Positions 62,303-64,000 of a stretch of DNA of 64,000 nucleotides are shown in pieces. The position numbers were made by a program, and so were the translations under genes. Under the pieces are notes generated by a model. That model had not been told where the DNA came from. It did not search any database and saw only the letters and a program-made list of their open reading frames with translations. Positions within the stretch are counted from its first letter, which is position 1. Each line of letters starts with the position of its first letter. This DNA comes from Salvator merianae (taxonomy: Eukaryota > Chordata > Lepidosauria > Squamata > Teiidae), in NCBI GenBank assembly GCA_003586115.2, contig QVOM02000073.1, positions 31,819,298 to 31,883,297 of the forward strand, given 5' to 3'.

Positions 62303-62606
62303 CCAATCCCAGAGCAGGTTTCACAGGCCAATAAAAGTGAGCAGTGGGCGGAACTGTTTACTGGTCACCTCGTAGGCCAAAATGTCTACCCGCTATCTAT
62401 ATTGGCAGGTAGATGAAATAGAGGCCCTGCTGGATGCTCTGATAGCATCCAATGGACCAAGAGAGCGTAAGCAGCAAGTAATCGAACGAAAATAAACAGG
62501 GCGCCAAACAAACCAGGGCGAATCATTCAAAATCCAAGGGCCAGTCAGAAGCAAGCCAATAGGAAATAATTTCTGTGATCCATTCGGTCACTCTCGCCAC
62601 GCCAAT
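62303..62606 (+). promoter_or_regulatory. CCAAT-rich promoter-like cluster inside the hAT element
   Basis: CCAAT at 62303, 62328, 62449, 62556 and 62602, an inverted ATTGG at 62401, and a GGGCGG GC box at 62346-62351, all within about 300 bp of CpG-containing DNA. This is the composition of a polymerase II promoter. Whether it is captured or native to the transposon cannot be told from this copy. Confidence 0.4.
62382..62495 (+). CDS. Short ORF in hAT element, unknown
   Basis: A 37-residue frame starting MSTRYLYWQVDEIEALLDAL, just downstream of the GC box and two CCAAT boxes. The W-x3-E-I-x-A-L-L-x-A pattern faintly recalls the first helix of a Myb/SANT-like DNA-binding domain, but it is too short to assign. 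It could be the first coding exon of the autonomous parent, a captured exon, or chance. I favour a truncated remnant. Confidence 0.2.
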   Translation: MSTRYLYWQVDEIEALLDALIASNGPRERKQQVIERK

Positions 62607-63135
62607 AAGTTAAAAAGTGCAGTCAGTCACGCGCAGGCGCACACAGACATAATAGGGGGAGAAGATGCATCAAAAATGACTAAAGATCAATGCAAAAGGA
62701 ATACCTTCACTTGCATTCGTCTCTGTCATATTAGAGAAAATCAAGCATTTCCACGCAACCTCGCGGTCCACGGTGAGTAACATGCCTTCGTAGCATTGCA
62801 CCCTCCTACGAACCAGCCACCGCTTATAAGTAAGCTCCGTGCAGTGTTTGCCTTATAAAAAATAACACCTTAAACTAGCAACCTGCACGCTCAAATATAA
62901 AAGGGACAAGGGGATACGCGACATTTTCCTACAGAAACAAGTGTATGTTTTTCGATAGTTAATTTCATTTATTGTGAAAGTAACGTGCCCCCGTTTTTTG
63001 CGAAGATTTTCGCAGCGAAAACGAAGGTCTCTCTTTTCGTGACTAGCGTTTTCGCGCGAAGACGAAGCTTCATTGCTTCGTGGCGTTGTGAAACGAACAG
63101 CGGAAATTTCATTCATGCACATCCCTAGTTGTGAG

Positions 63136-63711
63136 GCTATTTCAAAACAAATGCACACTTCTTGGGAACACTATGTATGCTTGCTCATAGCCTTCAACAA
63201 AGGAAAAGACCTCTACCACATACGCCCTGAACAGAAGTAGTGGTAAATCACCTGTCTGCCCTGTAAGCCATCCACCTCTATCCCTTTTCCAGTATATGGA
63301 GTGAGTGTATTCAGATTTTTCTTCCTCCAAAGAGTCTTGTTTCATGAGAGCTTTTGCCTGCAAAGCAAGAAAATTCTAATGTTTAGTTCTATGTTCTCCA
63401 TCAAAAAGTTCTACATTCTGTTCTTTGAATAACATCCTCAGAAGCGGCTTCTCCTTTGCTGCCCCCTTCTGGGTTACACAGAGCACCTCTTAAACCAGCT
63501 CATCCATTCTACAAGTTCCAATCGTAAACATTTTTTTGTGTACTGCAGCTTTCCAACACTCAGTGCAAAGAATGGAACTCAGAACATGCTGAACATGCAG
63601 GAGCAATTTTATCATCACGTGATGTCATAAAATAGTTCTGTATTTGGAGTTTGAATTTTAAAAAAGAGCAAAATATTGTATGAAAGGATGACATATTTAG
63701 CATTCAAAGAC
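63136..63711. other. No gene recognised
   Basis: The minus-strand frame 63142-63363 has no domain signature. Confidence 0.4.
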
Positions 63712-63915
63712 GTGGCTGGGTTAGTCTGGATCAGTATAACAAGGGCGTCTAGTAGCATCGTAGAGGCTAATAAAGAAAATGAAATTGGTAACATGAGCTT
63801 TTGTAGGTTAAGCCTGCTTCATCAGACATATAAGATGAAATAGGCTTAGTCTACAAAAACTCATGCTACCAACTTCTTTTTCTTTGTTAGTCTCTAAGGT
63901 GCTATTGGACCCCCT
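63712..63915. repeat. Palindromic Penelope-type dispersed repeat, copy C
   Basis: 'tggctgggttagtctggatc', then inverted arms about 63747-63825 and 63832-63910: GTCTAGTAGCATCGTAGAGG against CTCTAAGGTGCTATTGGAC. Same head-to-head layout as copy A. Confidence 0.6.
63785..63828 (-). ncRNA. Decayed hammerhead-like core (copy C)
   Basis: The minus strand keeps CTGATGA (63819-63825) and a helix II of CAGGCTTAACCTAC type. The GAAA block reads AAAA (63799-63802), losing the invariant G12, so this copy should be inactive. Confidence 0.35.
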
Positions 63916-64000
63916 TATTATATTTAGCCACTGTGGAAATAGAGTTCTTTTGATCCCCAAATGGTTTAGCATCAAGATTTTTTTTAAAAAAACCCCTCAA

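Larger units (their letters stand above)
61431..63127. mobile_element. hAT-type non-autonomous element, 1,697 bp
   Basis: Perfect 12-bp terminal inverted repeats TAGGGATGTGCA / TGCACATCCCTA and perfect 8-bp target duplications GTTGTGAG (61423-61430 and 63128-63135). Both subterminal regions are crowded with TTCG/CGAA motifs, as expected for transposase-binding sites. The CpG-rich interior (about 61880-62660) carries several CCAAT boxes and a short ORF. No transposase domain is present. Confidence 0.93.

Noticed and set aside
61431..63127. Host CpG-island promoter at 61.9-62.6 kb
   Set aside because: The whole CpG-rich segment lies between the TIRs and target duplications of a transposon, so it arrived with it.

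Overview
The window looks like non-coding DNA from a squamate reptile, most likely a lizard. The case rests on the repeats: a Bov-B (RTE) LINE, CR1 with an ATTCTATG-type tail, L2-like LINE tails, tRNA-derived SINEs, and many short hAT-, Harbinger- and Tigger-like DNA transposons plus tetranucleotide microsatellites. The species is inferred, not proven. I recognise no complete host protein-coding gene. The open reading frames are short, lack family signatures, or fall inside repeats; the two longest only translate a poly-T tract. The one candidate for a host gene is a CpG-rich segment at about 2.2-2.96 kb, with a possible minus-strand first exon ending in a consensus splice donor.

Layout. 0-8.3 kb: a palindromic Penelope-type repeat, the CpG island, an inverted pair of G/C-rich repeats, a fold-back element and a Bov-B 3' end. 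8.3-15.3 kb: mostly unrecognised sequence with one CR1-like 3' end and a SINE remnant. 15.3-19.3 kb: two members of a long hAT-like family (family A) whose most intact member lies at 48.2-50.6 kb. 19.9-32.1 kb: MITEs, a Tigger-like element, a Bov-B copy split by a MITE, and a clear CR1 C-terminal ORF. 32.3-34.3 kb: a Penelope-type repeat with a hammerhead-like core, a Z-DNA-prone tract, and a terminal-inverted-repeat element containing 695 uninterrupted T residues.

34.7-42.7 kb: a family of near-perfect hairpin MITEs and L2 tails. 42.7-46.8 kb: a decayed LINE with endonuclease and reverse-transcriptase fragments, and two nearly full-length SINEs in opposite orientation. 48.2-50.6 kb: the palindromic family A element, with two younger MITEs nested in it; a paralogue in the same window supplies the empty site for both. 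52.5-60.8 kb: older MITEs, a relative of the poly-T element lacking the T tract, and an 885-bp element flanked by TAA. 61.4-63.1 kb: a 1,697-bp hAT-type element with perfect 8-bp target duplications and a CCAAT-rich, CpG-rich interior. The window ends in another Penelope-type repeat.

The strongest novelties are the hammerhead-like core shared by three repeats, the poly-T element, and the hAT element with promoter-like cargo. Repeat family names come from recognised sequence features and were not checked against a repeat database; many boundaries are good only to about 10-20 bp.
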